Shown: positions 30,666-39,833 of the stretch, one piece after another
Layout: the number at the start of each line of letters is the position of its first letter
How positions within the stretch are numbered: the stretch's first letter is position 1
DNA from: Verrucomicrobiota bacterium
GTDB lineage: Bacteria; Verrucomicrobiota; Verrucomicrobiia; Chthoniobacterales; UBA10450
Direction: 5' to 3'
NCBI GenBank assembly: GCA_003218375.1
Contig: QHNH01000014.1
Location: 1 to 64,000, forward strand
Length of the DNA stretch: 64,000 bases
The notes under the pieces: model-generated
Databases searched by the model: none
Told to the model about the DNA's origin: nothing
What the model saw: only the letters and a program-made list of their open reading frames with translations
Program-made: the position numbers and the translations under genes

Positions 30666-31247
30666 ATGAGCTTCACCCTGCAAATCGCCGACCGCGCGCC
30701 GGACTTTCGGCTCCCGGCGACCGATGGAAAAACTTATGCGCTCGATGATTTCGCCGCCGATCCGGTGCTGGTGATTTTCTTTACCTGCAATCATTGCCCT
30801 TACGTCATCGGCTCGGATGAGTCCACGCGGCGAACCGTGGAGAAGTTCGCGCCGCGCGGCGTTCGCTTTGTCGCCATCAATTCGAACAGCCCGAACACTT
30901 ACGCCGAGGATGATTTCCCGCACATGGTGCAACGGATGCGCGAAGAGAAATTCCCTTGGGTTTACCTTCACGACGCCACCCAGGACATCGCGCGCGCGTT
31001 TGGTGCGCTTCGCACCCCGCACTTTTATGTTTTCGATCGCGCCCGCCGGCTCATCTACACTGGACGCGCCGTCGACAACCCTCGCCAAGCGGAACGCGCG
31101 AAGACGCACGATCTCGAGCGGGCCCTGGAAGAGCATCTCGCCGGCAAGACGATCAGCTCGCCGGTGACGAATCCCGTTGGTTGCAACGTGAAGTGGGAAG
31201 GCCACGACGCGCATTGGATGCCCGCCGACGCGTGCGACTTGGTCTGA
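30666..31247 (+). CDS. AhpC/TSA-type thioredoxin-family protein
   Basis: [40 protein letters not shown]. Confidence 0.88.
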   Translation: MSFTLQIADRAPDFRLPATDGKTYALDDFAADPVLVIFFTCNHCPYVIGSDESTRRTVEKFAPRGVRFVAINSNSPNTYAEDDFPHMVQRMREEKFPWVYLHDATQDIARAFGALRTPHFYVFDRARRLIYTGRAVDNPRQAERAKTHDLERALEEHLAGKTISSPVTNPVGCNVKWEGHDAHWMPADACDLV

Positions 31248-31248
31248 T

Positions 31249-31331
31249 TCGGAGGGACGGGCTTCCGCACTTCCCACTCTTTCGGTCTCACGCTGAATGA
31301 AAGTGGGACGTGCGGAAGCCCATCCCTCCGA
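31249..31331. repeat. Family B bipartite palindrome
   Basis: TCGGAGGGACGGGCTTCCGCAC ... GTGCGGAAGCCCATCCCTCCGA between convergent genes. Confidence 0.9.
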
Positions 31332-31339
31332 GTAGGACG

Positions 31340-31996
31340 CTAAATCTTATGGCGCAACGGCCGGACGCACTGCGTCAGTTTCCGCAAGCCGAGCTGCAAC
31401 CGAGTCTTCACTGTGCCGAGCGGCGTGTTCGTGGTCGCGGCGATCTCGCGCTGGCTTAGTCCGCTGAAAAACGCCAGCTCCACGGCTTCGCGTTGCACTT
31501 TCGGCAGCGTTTCCATTTGCCGGCCGAGAAAACGGCGCAGATCGCTCCCCGAAACTTCGGACGCGGTCGCGTTGCTCCGGATTGTTTGCGCTTGCGGTTT
31601 CACCTCGTCCTCGAAACGTTGTTTCGCGCGGCGGTAACTGTCGCGCCGTCGCACCCGGTCGATCGCTCGCCGGCGCGCGATCGTGATCACCCAACCGAGC
31701 GGCTTGCCTGCTTTCGGCGAGTAATGGTGCGCCTCGCGCCAAATTTGAAGAAACGATTCCTGGAGCACGTCGTCCGCTTCCGATTCCTCGTGGACCACGC
31801 TACCGATCAGGGCGCGGAGCGAACGCGCATAGCGCGAATAAAGTTCCTTCAGCGCGTGCTGTCGCCGCTGGGTGATTTCCTGCATCAGCATTTCATCGCA
31901 GATGAAGGAAGCATCCGCGCCGTCGAATTGGGGAAGGATTTCCGGGAATATCGCCATAGTACCGATAAGTTCGGACGCGAGACTGCGGACGGCCAT
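31340..31996 (-). CDS. ECF-family RNA polymerase sigma factor
   Basis: ADDVLQESFLQIWREA, PLGWVITIARRRAIDRVRRR, LAFFSGLSQREIAATTNTPLGTVKTRLQLGLRKL. Confidence 0.92.
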   Translation of the reverse strand: MAVRSLASELIGTMAIFPEILPQFDGADASFICDEMLMQEITQRRQHALKELYSRYARSLRALIGSVVHEESEADDVLQESFLQIWREAHHYSPKAGKPLGWVITIARRRAIDRVRRRDSYRRAKQRFEDEVKPQAQTIRSNATASEVSGSDLRRFLGRQMETLPKVQREAVELAFFSGLSQREIAATTNTPLGTVKTRLQLGLRKLTQCVRPLRHKI

Positions 31997-32100
31997 AGGC
32001 GCACCGGACTATTGGCCGGTAAGAAAAATCCCGATGGAGCGTTCCCTCTGTATCGCCGGCAGGTTTCAAGGAACTTCGGCCCACGCTAGGGGTTTACCCG

Positions 32101-32457
32101 ATGTGCACTTCAGACACTCCGCCTATTTCAAACTTCGAATCGGTAGGATTTAATTCACGCCAGTTCCTAATGGATTCACACCTTTTGCCGGAAGAAAAAC
32201 TCGCGATTCTCCAGGCGAGCGATCTGCGCCGGAAATGGCATTCGCTCGACGACCATCGCGTTTGTGTTTTGTGCGATCGCACGATAACCGGGCGCCAAAT
32301 CGAAGTGGTCCGGGATCCCGGCGGGACGTATTCGGTGCACTGCCCCACACCGGGCTGCCCTTCTGTCTCGAGCGATTGGTTCTATCAGGGCAACGCCTCG
32401 TCCGCTTCCAGGCCTGTCACCCACGGAACGCGCGAAGCGAGCATTTGGAGCGGCTAA
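32101..32457 (+). CDS. Uncharacterised Cys-rich protein (paralogue of 35171..35629)
   Basis: KWHSLDDHRVCVLCDRTITGRQIEVV...VHCPTPGCPSVSSDWF; four-cysteine pattern shared with the 35171 gene. Confidence 0.65.
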   Translation: MCTSDTPPISNFESVGFNSRQFLMDSHLLPEEKLAILQASDLRRKWHSLDDHRVCVLCDRTITGRQIEVVRDPGGTYSVHCPTPGCPSVSSDWFYQGNASSASRPVTHGTREASIWSG

Positions 32458-32650
32458 ACCGGTCCTGGGATTCTTTGCCCGATAATCCGGAGGCGACTCG
32501 GTAAAACTTCAGTCCTCTCAGCGCTGCCGCCGCGTTTCCCCTTTAGCGCGGAACGAGTATCTGCGTGCCAAGGGGCGTCAGCGGGAATCCAGCGATTTCT
32601 CCGCTGACGCCGGCACGCCGCGCGCCGCGTTTCTTTTACTTTTATTTGCC

Positions 32651-32875
32651 ATGCCAGACCAGGAGATACGTTTCCGGCTCACCATTCCGATGGAAGAGGC
32701 GTTCGCATTTGCCATGGGCGAGTCGGATTTGAATTACACCCATGTGACCGACGAGATGCGGCAGGTCATCGGCCTTCTCGTCATCGACACCCTTGAATAC
32801 GGCGAGCAATGGCGCGTGGCTGCCGACGCCCGCGCCTCTCTGGCCGCCCGCTGGCCCGGGTGTTTTGCGTTTTGA
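32651..32875 (+). CDS. Small hypothetical protein
   Basis: 74-aa ORF MPDQEIRFRLTIPMEEAFAFAMGESDLNY... Confidence 0.45.
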   Translation: MPDQEIRFRLTIPMEEAFAFAMGESDLNYTHVTDEMRQVIGLLVIDTLEYGEQWRVAADARASLAARWPGCFAF

Positions 32876-32906
32876 AGGGTTGCGGACCGCTGCCTCCTTG
32901 TTCGGA

Positions 32907-33176
32907 TCAAGGTGCCAATGGATCGCGCGCGGGAGGCATCGCTTGCTGCGGGAGCAGGGCCCGCTTCGATCTTTGGATGAGGAGCCGCTTCTTGCGAAGC
33001 CGGCTGACGCGGGTCTTGGCAGCTTCCGGTGTCGGCTGCAATGATTTCGGCGGTCGGACGGGAATGGGGTTGGTATCAAGGCGGGCCAGCCGGGCGACGA
33101 GAGCGGCGTGGGCCTGCTCGCCGCTGGATTTTTCGGCAGACAGCCCGGCGCGGTTGTTGGGGTTTGGATCGCTCAT
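32907..33176 (-). CDS. Possible small basic protein
   Basis: MSDPNPNNRAGLSAEKSSGEQAHAALVARLARLDTNPIPV...; polar, natural-looking composition, no recognised domain. Confidence 0.3.
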   Translation of the reverse strand: MSDPNPNNRAGLSAEKSSGEQAHAALVARLARLDTNPIPVRPPKSLQPTPEAAKTRVSRLRKKRLLIQRSKRALLPQQAMPPARDPLAP

Positions 33177-33432
33177 GTTGGCGCGGCTCTGAAGAGGAAT
33201 TCGCTCGCGCCACCCTGGCCGCGTGTAATGGAATTCCGCGGAATTTTTTTGTTCGAGAGGCCGGCCAACGAAACAGCGGCGAAGTTCCAAGGGTTGTTTG
33301 ATTTAACGGCTACCGTAAAACGAAAGGTTGCCAGCGATCGGGAAAAACCCTACGGTCCTATCAGGAAAGACCCGACCAGCGACCGTGCGGCTTCCGAAAG
33401 GTTATTGGGCGATCGCTGATTGCCTCAACCCT

Positions 33433-33822
33433 ATGTGCTCGATCCTTCTCGTCGAGGACCACCTCGATACCCGGCAAGCGTTCGCGGCGATCCTCAGACA
33501 CTGGGGACACACCGTTTCCACGAGCGATTCCGTCGCCGGCGGCCTGAGTTTTCTCGAAGAGAACGAAGTGGACGTGGTCCTGAGCGACATCGGTTTGCCG
33601 GACCGCAACGGCTACGACTTCATTACCGAGGCGCGCCAGCGGACGCCGAAGATAATGGCGATCGCGGTAAGCGCCTACTTTACCGCCGCCGATCAGGAAC
33701 GCGGACGGGACGCAGGGTTCGACATGCATTTTGCGAAACCGGTGGATCTGACCGGTCTGCAGCGAGTCCTGGAACGGATGAATTCGGCCGTAGTCCATAA
33801 TGGCAACGGCACCGCGGTGTAG
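33433..33822 (+). CDS. Single-domain response regulator
   Basis: MCSILLVEDHLDTRQAF...VDVVLSDIGLPDRNGYDFI...KPVDLTGL. Confidence 0.88.
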   Translation: MCSILLVEDHLDTRQAFAAILRHWGHTVSTSDSVAGGLSFLEENEVDVVLSDIGLPDRNGYDFITEARQRTPKIMAIAVSAYFTAADQERGRDAGFDMHFAKPVDLTGLQRVLERMNSAVVHNGNGTAV

Positions 33823-33856
33823 AGGCGGCTGTCTCCAGCCGCAGGTTCAGAAGTTT

Positions 33857-33985
33857 TCAAATTCGAATTTCGAAGCACCAAACCGGGGAAATGCTCGAAA
33901 CGTGCGGTCTCTTCGTTTTCAAACATTCGAGCTTTCCGAAATTTGAACATTGTTTCGAATTTCGGATTTCGAATTTCGAATTTAG
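33857..33985. repeat. TTTCGAA heptamer array with inverted motifs upstream of the glycosyltransferase
   Basis: CAAATTCGAATTTCGAAG ... TTTCGAATTTCGGATTTCGAATTTCGAATTT. Confidence 0.55.
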
Positions 33986-33986
33986 G

Positions 33987-34760
33987 ATGTCGCCACCGAT
34001 GAATTCGAGCGCACCGTTTGTCTCCATCATTATCCCCGTGCTGAATGAAGCGGAACTGATCGAAGCATTTCTGCGCAAGCTGCGATGTCTCGGCGCGAAT
34101 CTGGAGATCATCGTCGTCGACGGAGGAAGCTCCGATGGAACGTGGTCGCTCGCGGAACCACTCGCGGACCGCCTGATCGCGGCCCGCCGCGGACGGGCGT
34201 CGCAGATGAATGCCGGCGCGGAGATCGCGCGCGGGGAAGTGCTTTGGTTTCTGCACGCCGATTTGAAAGCGCCCCGAAATTCGATCGCGCAAATCACGGC
34301 GGCCTTGGCTGACGCGAACGTCGTTGGCGGCTGTTTCCGCCTTCGTTATCCGCGCCCTGAATCGATCTATCGCGTCAGTGATACTCTCGGAAATCTGGGC
34401 GTAAAACTGTTTGGCTTCGCACTCGGCGATCACGGTATCTTCTGTCGGCGTTCAGCCTTCCTTCGCGCTTACGGATATCCGCTCGTGCCAATTCTCGAAG
34501 ACGCGGAACTGTATCGTCGAATCAGTCGCTTTGGATCCATGGTGCAAGTGCGCGAAGCGATCGTGAGCGATCCGCGGACGTTTGAGAGATGCGGCCGCTA
34601 TCGCACGACCGCCGTCTATTTCCTGATCCTGCTTCTCTATGTGTTCGGCGTTCCCATTACCTGGCTCAATGGGATCTATCGCCGTTTTCATAAAAGCGCT
34701 GGACCGAAATCGATCGTGCCCGAAAACCTGCCGTCTCGAGCTGCGATTCCCGAGATGTAG
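33987..34760 (+). CDS. Family 2 glycosyltransferase (TIGR04283-like)
   Basis: VSIIIPVLNEAELIEAFLRKL...IIVVDGGSSDGT...RGRASQMNAGAEIARGEVLWFLHAD. Confidence 0.88.
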   Translation: MSPPMNSSAPFVSIIIPVLNEAELIEAFLRKLRCLGANLEIIVVDGGSSDGTWSLAEPLADRLIAARRGRASQMNAGAEIARGEVLWFLHADLKAPRNSIAQITAALADANVVGGCFRLRYPRPESIYRVSDTLGNLGVKLFGFALGDHGIFCRRSAFLRAYGYPLVPILEDAELYRRISRFGSMVQVREAIVSDPRTFERCGRYRTTAVYFLILLLYVFGVPITWLNGIYRRFHKSAGPKSIVPENLPSRAAIPEM

Positions 34761-34821
34761 TGGCGGCGGTCCCAAGCCGCAACTCAGGATATTCTGCGAG
34801 TGAGCAGACCCGCCGCTCCAC

Positions 34822-35088
34822 TCAAGCGGCGCGATCGACCGTCGACCCTTCAACCGGCGGACGCAAAGCTTGGAGATATTGAGCGTCGAAGGCGCGGAGC
34901 GCGGTTTCAATGGTGGGACCGAACCCAGCTATTCCATCGCGCACACTCCGGCCTAGCAACGCAATCCAAACGCCGGAACGGACAAATAATTTGGGAGCCC
35001 TCACTGCCGAGGGGCTTCCGGGGTGCGATTCATAATAGAGTTCGGCCCGTTGCGCGGTCGCGATCTGGTCTATTTTTTTCGCGCTCAT
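34822..35088 (-). CDS. Small uncharacterised protein (paralogue of 37982..38251)
   Basis: AVRAPKLFVRSGVWIALLGRSVRDGIAGFGPTIETALRAFDAQYLQALRPP aligns along its length with the 37982 product. Confidence 0.7.
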   Translation of the reverse strand: MSAKKIDQIATAQRAELYYESHPGSPSAVRAPKLFVRSGVWIALLGRSVRDGIAGFGPTIETALRAFDAQYLQALRPPVEGSTVDRAA

Positions 35089-35170
35089 TTCCCTTAATAA
35101 CGTTCAAAGCTCGCTGCTAGTTTTGCGTTCACCACCTGAACCGAGTATCCGAGAAAGCCTGAGTGCTTTC

Positions 35171-35629
35171 TCAGCCAACGGGATGAATCGGATGCAAGTC
35201 GGCCGCCAGTGGACGCAGCATGCGGAGGCGAGCAAGGACAGCCCGGAACCACGCTGAATACCGCCCGTGCGCTCCCCGTGCCTCGGTGTTTTCGGTTCGC
35301 CGATATTTTGCGGCGGCGCTGCTAACTTCGTCGTGATGCGAAGGCCGCGGCTTGGCGGTTGGAATTTTGAAAGTCGCGAAGAGTAGAGGATTAACATAGA
35401 CCCAGTCGCCCGGGGCAGAGGCGCAGCTGGGGGTTGCGCATTGCAAGCGCATTCGGCCTCGGGTCCCCGTCCGCTCGAGAACGAGAATCTGTCGTCCCGT
35501 CATGGTCTCGTGACAGCGGGTGCAGCGACGCTCGTCGTCGAGCGAATGCCAGAAGCGGAATTCATCGAGGTGTCGGAGAACATCGAGCTTGTCGTCGGGC
35601 GAGAGCGACAACGGAGGGGATAGCGACAT
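35171..35629 (-). CDS. Uncharacterised Cys-rich protein (paralogue of 32101..32457)
   Basis: FWHSLDDERRCTRCHETMTGRQILVL...LQCATPSCASAPGDWVYVNP. Confidence 0.7.
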   Translation of the reverse strand: MSLSPPLSLSPDDKLDVLRHLDEFRFWHSLDDERRCTRCHETMTGRQILVLERTGTRGRMRLQCATPSCASAPGDWVYVNPLLFATFKIPTAKPRPSHHDEVSSAAAKYRRTENTEARGAHGRYSAWFRAVLARLRMLRPLAADLHPIHPVG

Positions 35630-35760
35630 GCCTGGATAATCTCGGAGTGCGCTGCCGTTCGCAATCAGTCGCGAAACTGTCGCGCCTATCGGTCAAATTC
35701 CGATTGGGAGGCGGCGGGAAATAAGAAGCGCGGCAACTCCCTGGCGCTCGATAATCAAGT

Positions 35761-35949
35761 ATGCCAGCGAAATCGAAGAAACAGCAAATGGCGGCCGGAG
35801 CTGCTCTTGCCGCCAAGCGCGGAGAAATAAAAAAGTCGAAGCTCAAAGGCGCTTCCAAGCAGATGGCTAAGTCGATGAGCAAAAAGCAGCTCAAAGAATT
35901 CGCCAGCACCAAGCGAAAAAAGCTGCCCAAAAAGAAAAAGTCTAAATAG
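35761..35949 (+). CDS. DUF3008-like Lys-rich small protein
   Basis: MPAKSKKQQMAAGAALAAKRGEIKKSKLKGASKQMAKSMSKKQLKEFASTKRKK. Confidence 0.85.
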   Translation: MPAKSKKQQMAAGAALAAKRGEIKKSKLKGASKQMAKSMSKKQLKEFASTKRKKLPKKKKSK

Positions 35950-36658
35950 CGCCGGCGGACGCGGCGAGCAGCTCGCGGACTTCATCGTCCGAGGTTTGCG
36001 AAAAGTCTTCGTAGAATTGCCCGACTCCATGGAAGTTCTCGGGCGCGATTGCGCAAATCGTCTCGTCCACTTCCTTCTCGAATTCCCGGCACGTATCGGG
36101 CGCGCCGACCGGAACGGCGACGACAATTTTACCCGCTTCTTTCTGGCGCAAAGCCGCCGCCGCCGCGCGCATGCTCGCCCCCGTCGCGAGGCCGTCGTCC
36201 ACCAGAATGACAACGCGCCCCCGGATCTCCAGGGGCGGGCGATCATCGCGGTATTCGAGTTCGCGGCGCTCCAACTCAGCTGCCTCACGACTCGTCACCG
36301 TTTCCACGATTTCGTCGGCGTGCGGTTGCAGTGCTCGCACCACATCCTGGTTCAAAACCCGCACGCCACCTGAAGCGATCGCGCCCATGGCCAGCTCGCC
36401 GTATCCCGGCACGCCGAGTTTGCGCACGATGAAGACGTCGAGCGGGAGATGGAGATGTGACGCCACGGCGTGAGCGACCGGCACCCCGCCTCGCGCTAGG
36501 CCGAGGACTATGACGTCATTCCGCCCGGAATAACTGGTGAGCTTTTCAGCCAGTTCCTGGCCCGCCTCTCTTCTATTGCGGAAATACGATCTCACTAAAT
36601 GATTCGGATATTGCTCGCGCTTAAAGCGGGCGCCCCTTTCCAGCGGTGTGGTGAACAA
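35942..36658 (-). CDS. Phosphoribosyltransferase-family protein
   Basis: VIVLGLARGGVPVAHAVASHL...GRVVILVDDGLATGASMRAAA (PRPP-binding-type loop); start uncertain. Confidence 0.87.
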   Translation of the reverse strand: MFTTPLERGARFKREQYPNHLVRSYFRNRREAGQELAEKLTSYSGRNDVIVLGLARGGVPVAHAVASHLHLPLDVFIVRKLGVPGYGELAMGAIASGGVRVLNQDVVRALQPHADEIVETVTSREAAELERRELEYRDDRPPLEIRGRVVILVDDGLATGASMRAAAAALRQKEAGKIVVAVPVGAPDTCREFEKEVDETICAIAPENFHGVGQFYEDFSQTSDDEVRELLAASAGAI

Positions 36659-37247
36659 ACCAATCCGCCGTGAGATCCGCGACCCGATCGAGTGCTCCCG
36701 GTTCTTCGAAGAGATGGGTGGCGCCCGGAACGATCTCTAATTTGGCCTCGCAATGCATTTGGGTCAGCGCGCGTTGATTGAGGCCGATTACGACATCATC
36801 CTCGCCACCCACGATAAGCAGCGTCGGCGCTTGCACGCGCGGGAGTGCTTCGCCCGCCAAATCCGGCCGACCACCACGTGAAACGATTGCCCCGGTATCG
36901 TGCGCCAGTTCGGCCGCGGCGACGAGGGCCGCGCCGCCACCGGTGCTCGAGCCGAAGAAACCGATGCGCAGCTGGTTCGTGGCCGGCTCTTCCATCGCCC
37001 ACCGCGTGGCGTGAACCAGGCGTTCGGCGAGTAGGCTGATATCGAAGCGATGCTGGGCGGTGCGAAGGTCAACCGCCTCCTCTTCGCGGGTGAGCAAATC
37101 AAATAGCAGCGTGGCCAGCCCGGCGGCGTTGAGCTGTCGGGCAACGAATTGATTGCGCGGGCTATGCCGGCTGCTCCCGCTGCCGTGCACAAAGAGCACG
37201 AGAACCGTCGCCGTTTCGGGGACAGTGAGTGAGCCGTTGAGAGTCAC
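36621..37247 (-). CDS. Alpha/beta hydrolase (dienelactone hydrolase-like)
   Basis: VLFVHGSGSSRHSPRN...IGFFGSSTGGGAALVAAAEL...APTLLIVGGEDDVVI. Confidence 0.85.
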   Translation of the reverse strand: MTLNGSLTVPETATVLVLFVHGSGSSRHSPRNQFVARQLNAAGLATLLFDLLTREEEAVDLRTAQHRFDISLLAERLVHATRWAMEEPATNQLRIGFFGSSTGGGAALVAAAELAHDTGAIVSRGGRPDLAGEALPRVQAPTLLIVGGEDDVVIGLNQRALTQMHCEAKLEIVPGATHLFEEPGALDRVADLTADWFVHHTAGKGRPL

Positions 37248-37290
37248 GCCTCCGGCCGGGATTTGGACGTCTGAATTCGTATCGAAACGC

Positions 37291-37770
37291 TTAGCCTACA
37301 TTGATTTTGTGCGAACGCGGTTTGGCTCCTTCACGCTTTGGCAAGGTGATTCGCAAGAGGCCATTTTTGAACTCGCTCTTCGCTTTTTCGCCATTCACGT
37401 CCGCGGGTAGTGGGATGGTGCGTTCGAACGAGCCGTAAGTCCGCTCCGTCCATTGCCGCCCTTTTTCGTCAGAGCTACGCTCGGACTGTTTTTCGCCGCG
37501 GATGATCAACTCGTCATCGGTTACGTTTACCTCGATGTCTTTCGATTCGATTCCCGGCAGTTCGGCGCATATTTTTATTTCCTTGTCCGTTTCGGTCACG
37601 TCCAGTTGTGGCGTGAACGTGCCCGCACTCTCTGCCGGCCAATTTCCTCCGCCGAAAGCGTTGTCAAAGACGCGGTTAATCTGGGAGCGCAGATAATTGA
37701 AAGGATCATCGCGCCCCGCGAGTTCTCGTCGTGATCCACGCCATGGAATGATGTCGTTTATTAAGGCCAT
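37291..37770 (-). CDS. Small heat-shock protein, Hsp20/alpha-crystallin family
   Basis: TPQLDVTETDKEIKICAELPGIESKDIEVNVTDDELIIRGEK...GSFERTIPLPADVN. Confidence 0.94.
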   Translation of the reverse strand: MALINDIIPWRGSRRELAGRDDPFNYLRSQINRVFDNAFGGGNWPAESAGTFTPQLDVTETDKEIKICAELPGIESKDIEVNVTDDELIIRGEKQSERSSDEKGRQWTERTYGSFERTIPLPADVNGEKAKSEFKNGLLRITLPKREGAKPRSHKINVG

Positions 37771-37981
37771 AGAATTCCTTTCGTTAATGGTTGCTCTATT
37801 TGGATATTCGCTCATCGGACGCCGACCGGTTTCATGAATGCGCCCGATGAAATTCGACCCAGGCCGGCCCGGATAACCAAGACCGAAGGTCCCTCGTAGA
37901 TAAGATTTTTCCCGATAAGCGGCACATGATGTCCCCTGATACTGCGTTTGAGCGACCACAGCCATTCTGGCGAAGACTGAA

Positions 37982-38251
37982 ATGAGCAAGAGCATCCCCA
38001 ATAGCGACAACAAGCTATGCGACAAAGATCGCACGCCAGACGCGATGAGAGAATTTGAGCGTTATTGCGAAACACATTCGAACGGACCGGCGGCCGTCCG
38101 CCGTCCAAAACTATTATTACGTGGCAACACCTATATCGTATTGCTTGGGAATAGCGTTGCTGACGGGATAGTTGGATTGGGCACCACGGTTTCCACTGCC
38201 CTGCGCGCTTTTGATCTTCAATATCTGAAAACGATCCGCCCTCCCGAATAA
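37982..38251 (+). CDS. Small uncharacterised protein (paralogue of 34822..35088)
   Basis: AVRRPKLLLRGNTYIVLLGNSVADGIVGLGTTVSTALRAFDLQYLKTIRPPE. Confidence 0.75.
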   Translation: MSKSIPNSDNKLCDKDRTPDAMREFERYCETHSNGPAAVRRPKLLLRGNTYIVLLGNSVADGIVGLGTTVSTALRAFDLQYLKTIRPPE

Positions 38252-38307
38252 CCGCGACAAGACCCAGCGTCGCCTCATTATTGGCGGGAGTCATCCCTTG
38301 CGGGGAT

Positions 38308-38550
38308 TTAACGAACGTCTGCTGGTTCGGGGGACACTTTTCTGAATGTCGCGATCAAACCTTGATCGCGAATTGTTACCTCCCAACCATGTTCCTTCGC
38401 AAATCGCTGAATCGCTTCGATCTGTTTCTGCCGGGTATGGCGCGCGGGCGGCCAGAATTTTGACAGGTCATTGTCGAAAACGGTAAAATGCTTTTTCTTC
38501 TCCAGTGCCTCGGCAATCCCGTCCCTCATATCCTCAATACTTTCAAACAT
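38308..38550 (-). CDS. Small hypothetical protein
   Basis: Internal start MFESIEDMRDGIAEALEKKKHFTVFDNDLSKFWPPARHTRQKQIEAIQRFAKEHGWEVTIRDQGLIATFRK. Confidence 0.6.
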   Translation of the reverse strand: MFESIEDMRDGIAEALEKKKHFTVFDNDLSKFWPPARHTRQKQIEAIQRFAKEHGWEVTIRDQGLIATFRKVSPEPADVR

Positions 38551-38654
38551 TGTCGGAGCGTGCTCCCCGTTCGTGTGAAAGCAAAGCAAAGTATTCAGAC
38601 ACCACGAAAAAGAAGTCGGTGGCTTTCCCTGCTTGAGGCGTAGAGTTGAGAGGA

Positions 38655-38912
38655 ATGCGCCGACCCAATGTTGATGACGAACTGACATTGCTGACCGACT
38701 CCGGCGAGACCACCGCAATTTGCGCCGAGGTCAGCGACGATCCTACACATGCTGGTGGCACTTTGCTTAAGGTGATGGCGCGCGGCCCCTTTGAGGAAGG
38801 TCAACAATGCTGGATTGTCGAACCGGATGGCTTAAAAATTGGCGCGACCGTGCAGAGCGTTGCGAAGCAGACGATTGATAGTGAAGTTTTGCTCGCGACG
38901 ATCTTTGCCTGA
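38655..38912 (+). CDS. Small hypothetical protein
   Basis: MRRPNVDDELTLLTDSGETTAICAEVSDDPTHAGGTLLKVMARGPFEEGQQCWIVEPDG. Confidence 0.5.
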   Translation: MRRPNVDDELTLLTDSGETTAICAEVSDDPTHAGGTLLKVMARGPFEEGQQCWIVEPDGLKIGATVQSVAKQTIDSEVLLATIFA

Positions 38913-38922
38913 CACACTCCCC

Positions 38923-39243
38923 ATGGATGAAAAGCCGGCAAATGCTTCGAGCGAGGCCGGCCTGCATGAATATGTGGACGCTAGATTCACGATAGAAGGA
39001 ATGGAGTCGCCCAACCGGGAGAAGTCCCTCTCCGATGCGGTCAAGAATCTGCCCGGGTTGATCACGTTCAGAATTTTTCACGGAGGCTTGACCGCGCATT
39101 ACGATCCTGTGCTTCTCCCGGGGAAGCGACTGGAAGAGGCCATTCGAAATGCCGGGTTCCGAATTTCAGAAACACACGCGACCGATTCCTCTCCCCTGAC
39201 CGATGCTCTTACGGAAGAAAACAAACCAGCCGAAAATCCTTAG
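38923..39243 (+). CDS. HMA-like (ferredoxin-fold) protein lacking the CxxC metal site
   Basis: ARFTIEGMESPNREKSLSDAVKNLPGLITFRIFHGGLTAHYDPVLLPGKRLEEAIRNAGF: beta-alpha-beta-beta-alpha pattern with MESPN where GMxCxxC would be. Confidence 0.6.
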   Translation: MDEKPANASSEAGLHEYVDARFTIEGMESPNREKSLSDAVKNLPGLITFRIFHGGLTAHYDPVLLPGKRLEEAIRNAGFRISETHATDSSPLTDALTEENKPAENP

Positions 39244-39306
39244 ACACTGGCACTGGCAGCGAATGCTGTAACTACCTCTTTGAGGAAACGACAGGAAAAC
39301 TTTTCT

Positions 39307-39708
39307 ATGAGTTACATCAAACAAATGTTCGAGACCCATCCGGTAAACCCATCGTCGAATCACGCCACGGCGATCGAATGCATCACCGCCTGTTATTCTT
39401 GCACGGAAGCGTGCAACGCCTGCGCTGATGCCTGCCTCGGCGAGAAGAACGTCACCGAGGTGGTGCAATGCATTCGCGATTGCAACGATTGCGCCGATGT
39501 CTGCCTCGCGACGGCGCGCATCATCTCCCGCTTCACCCGGACCGATTTCAAGCTCGCCGGCGCGCAATTGCGGGCCTGCATCCAGTCGTGCGAAAGCTGC
39601 GGCGCCGTCTGCGAAAAACACGGGGAACGGATGCAACATTGCCGCGTCTGTGCCGAGGCCTGCCGGCGGTGTGCGAAGGCGTGCGAAGCGTTGCTGGCGG
39701 AGAAGTAG
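39307..39708 (+). CDS. DUF326/Csp-like Cys-rich four-helix-bundle protein (putative copper storage)
   Basis: Repeated CxxxC/CxxC helices: CITACYSCTEACNACADAC...CIRDCNDCADVC...CIQSCESCGAVC...CRVCAEACRRCAKAC. Confidence 0.85.
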   Translation: MSYIKQMFETHPVNPSSNHATAIECITACYSCTEACNACADACLGEKNVTEVVQCIRDCNDCADVCLATARIISRFTRTDFKLAGAQLRACIQSCESCGAVCEKHGERMQHCRVCAEACRRCAKACEALLAEK

Positions 39709-39833
39709 CGAACCGTTTCACACCGTCAAGCGGCAAGATCGCGGATAGCTGGACCTAGCGAGGATCTTTTGGGAGGGTCTGGCGTCCCTGATAAGATTCG
39801 CCAGCGACGGGATTGGGGCGCATACTGGAAACA

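Noticed and set aside
33303-33430. Structured 5' region of the response regulator as a riboswitch
   Set aside because: GC-rich and possibly foldable, but I could not match it to any known riboswitch consensus.
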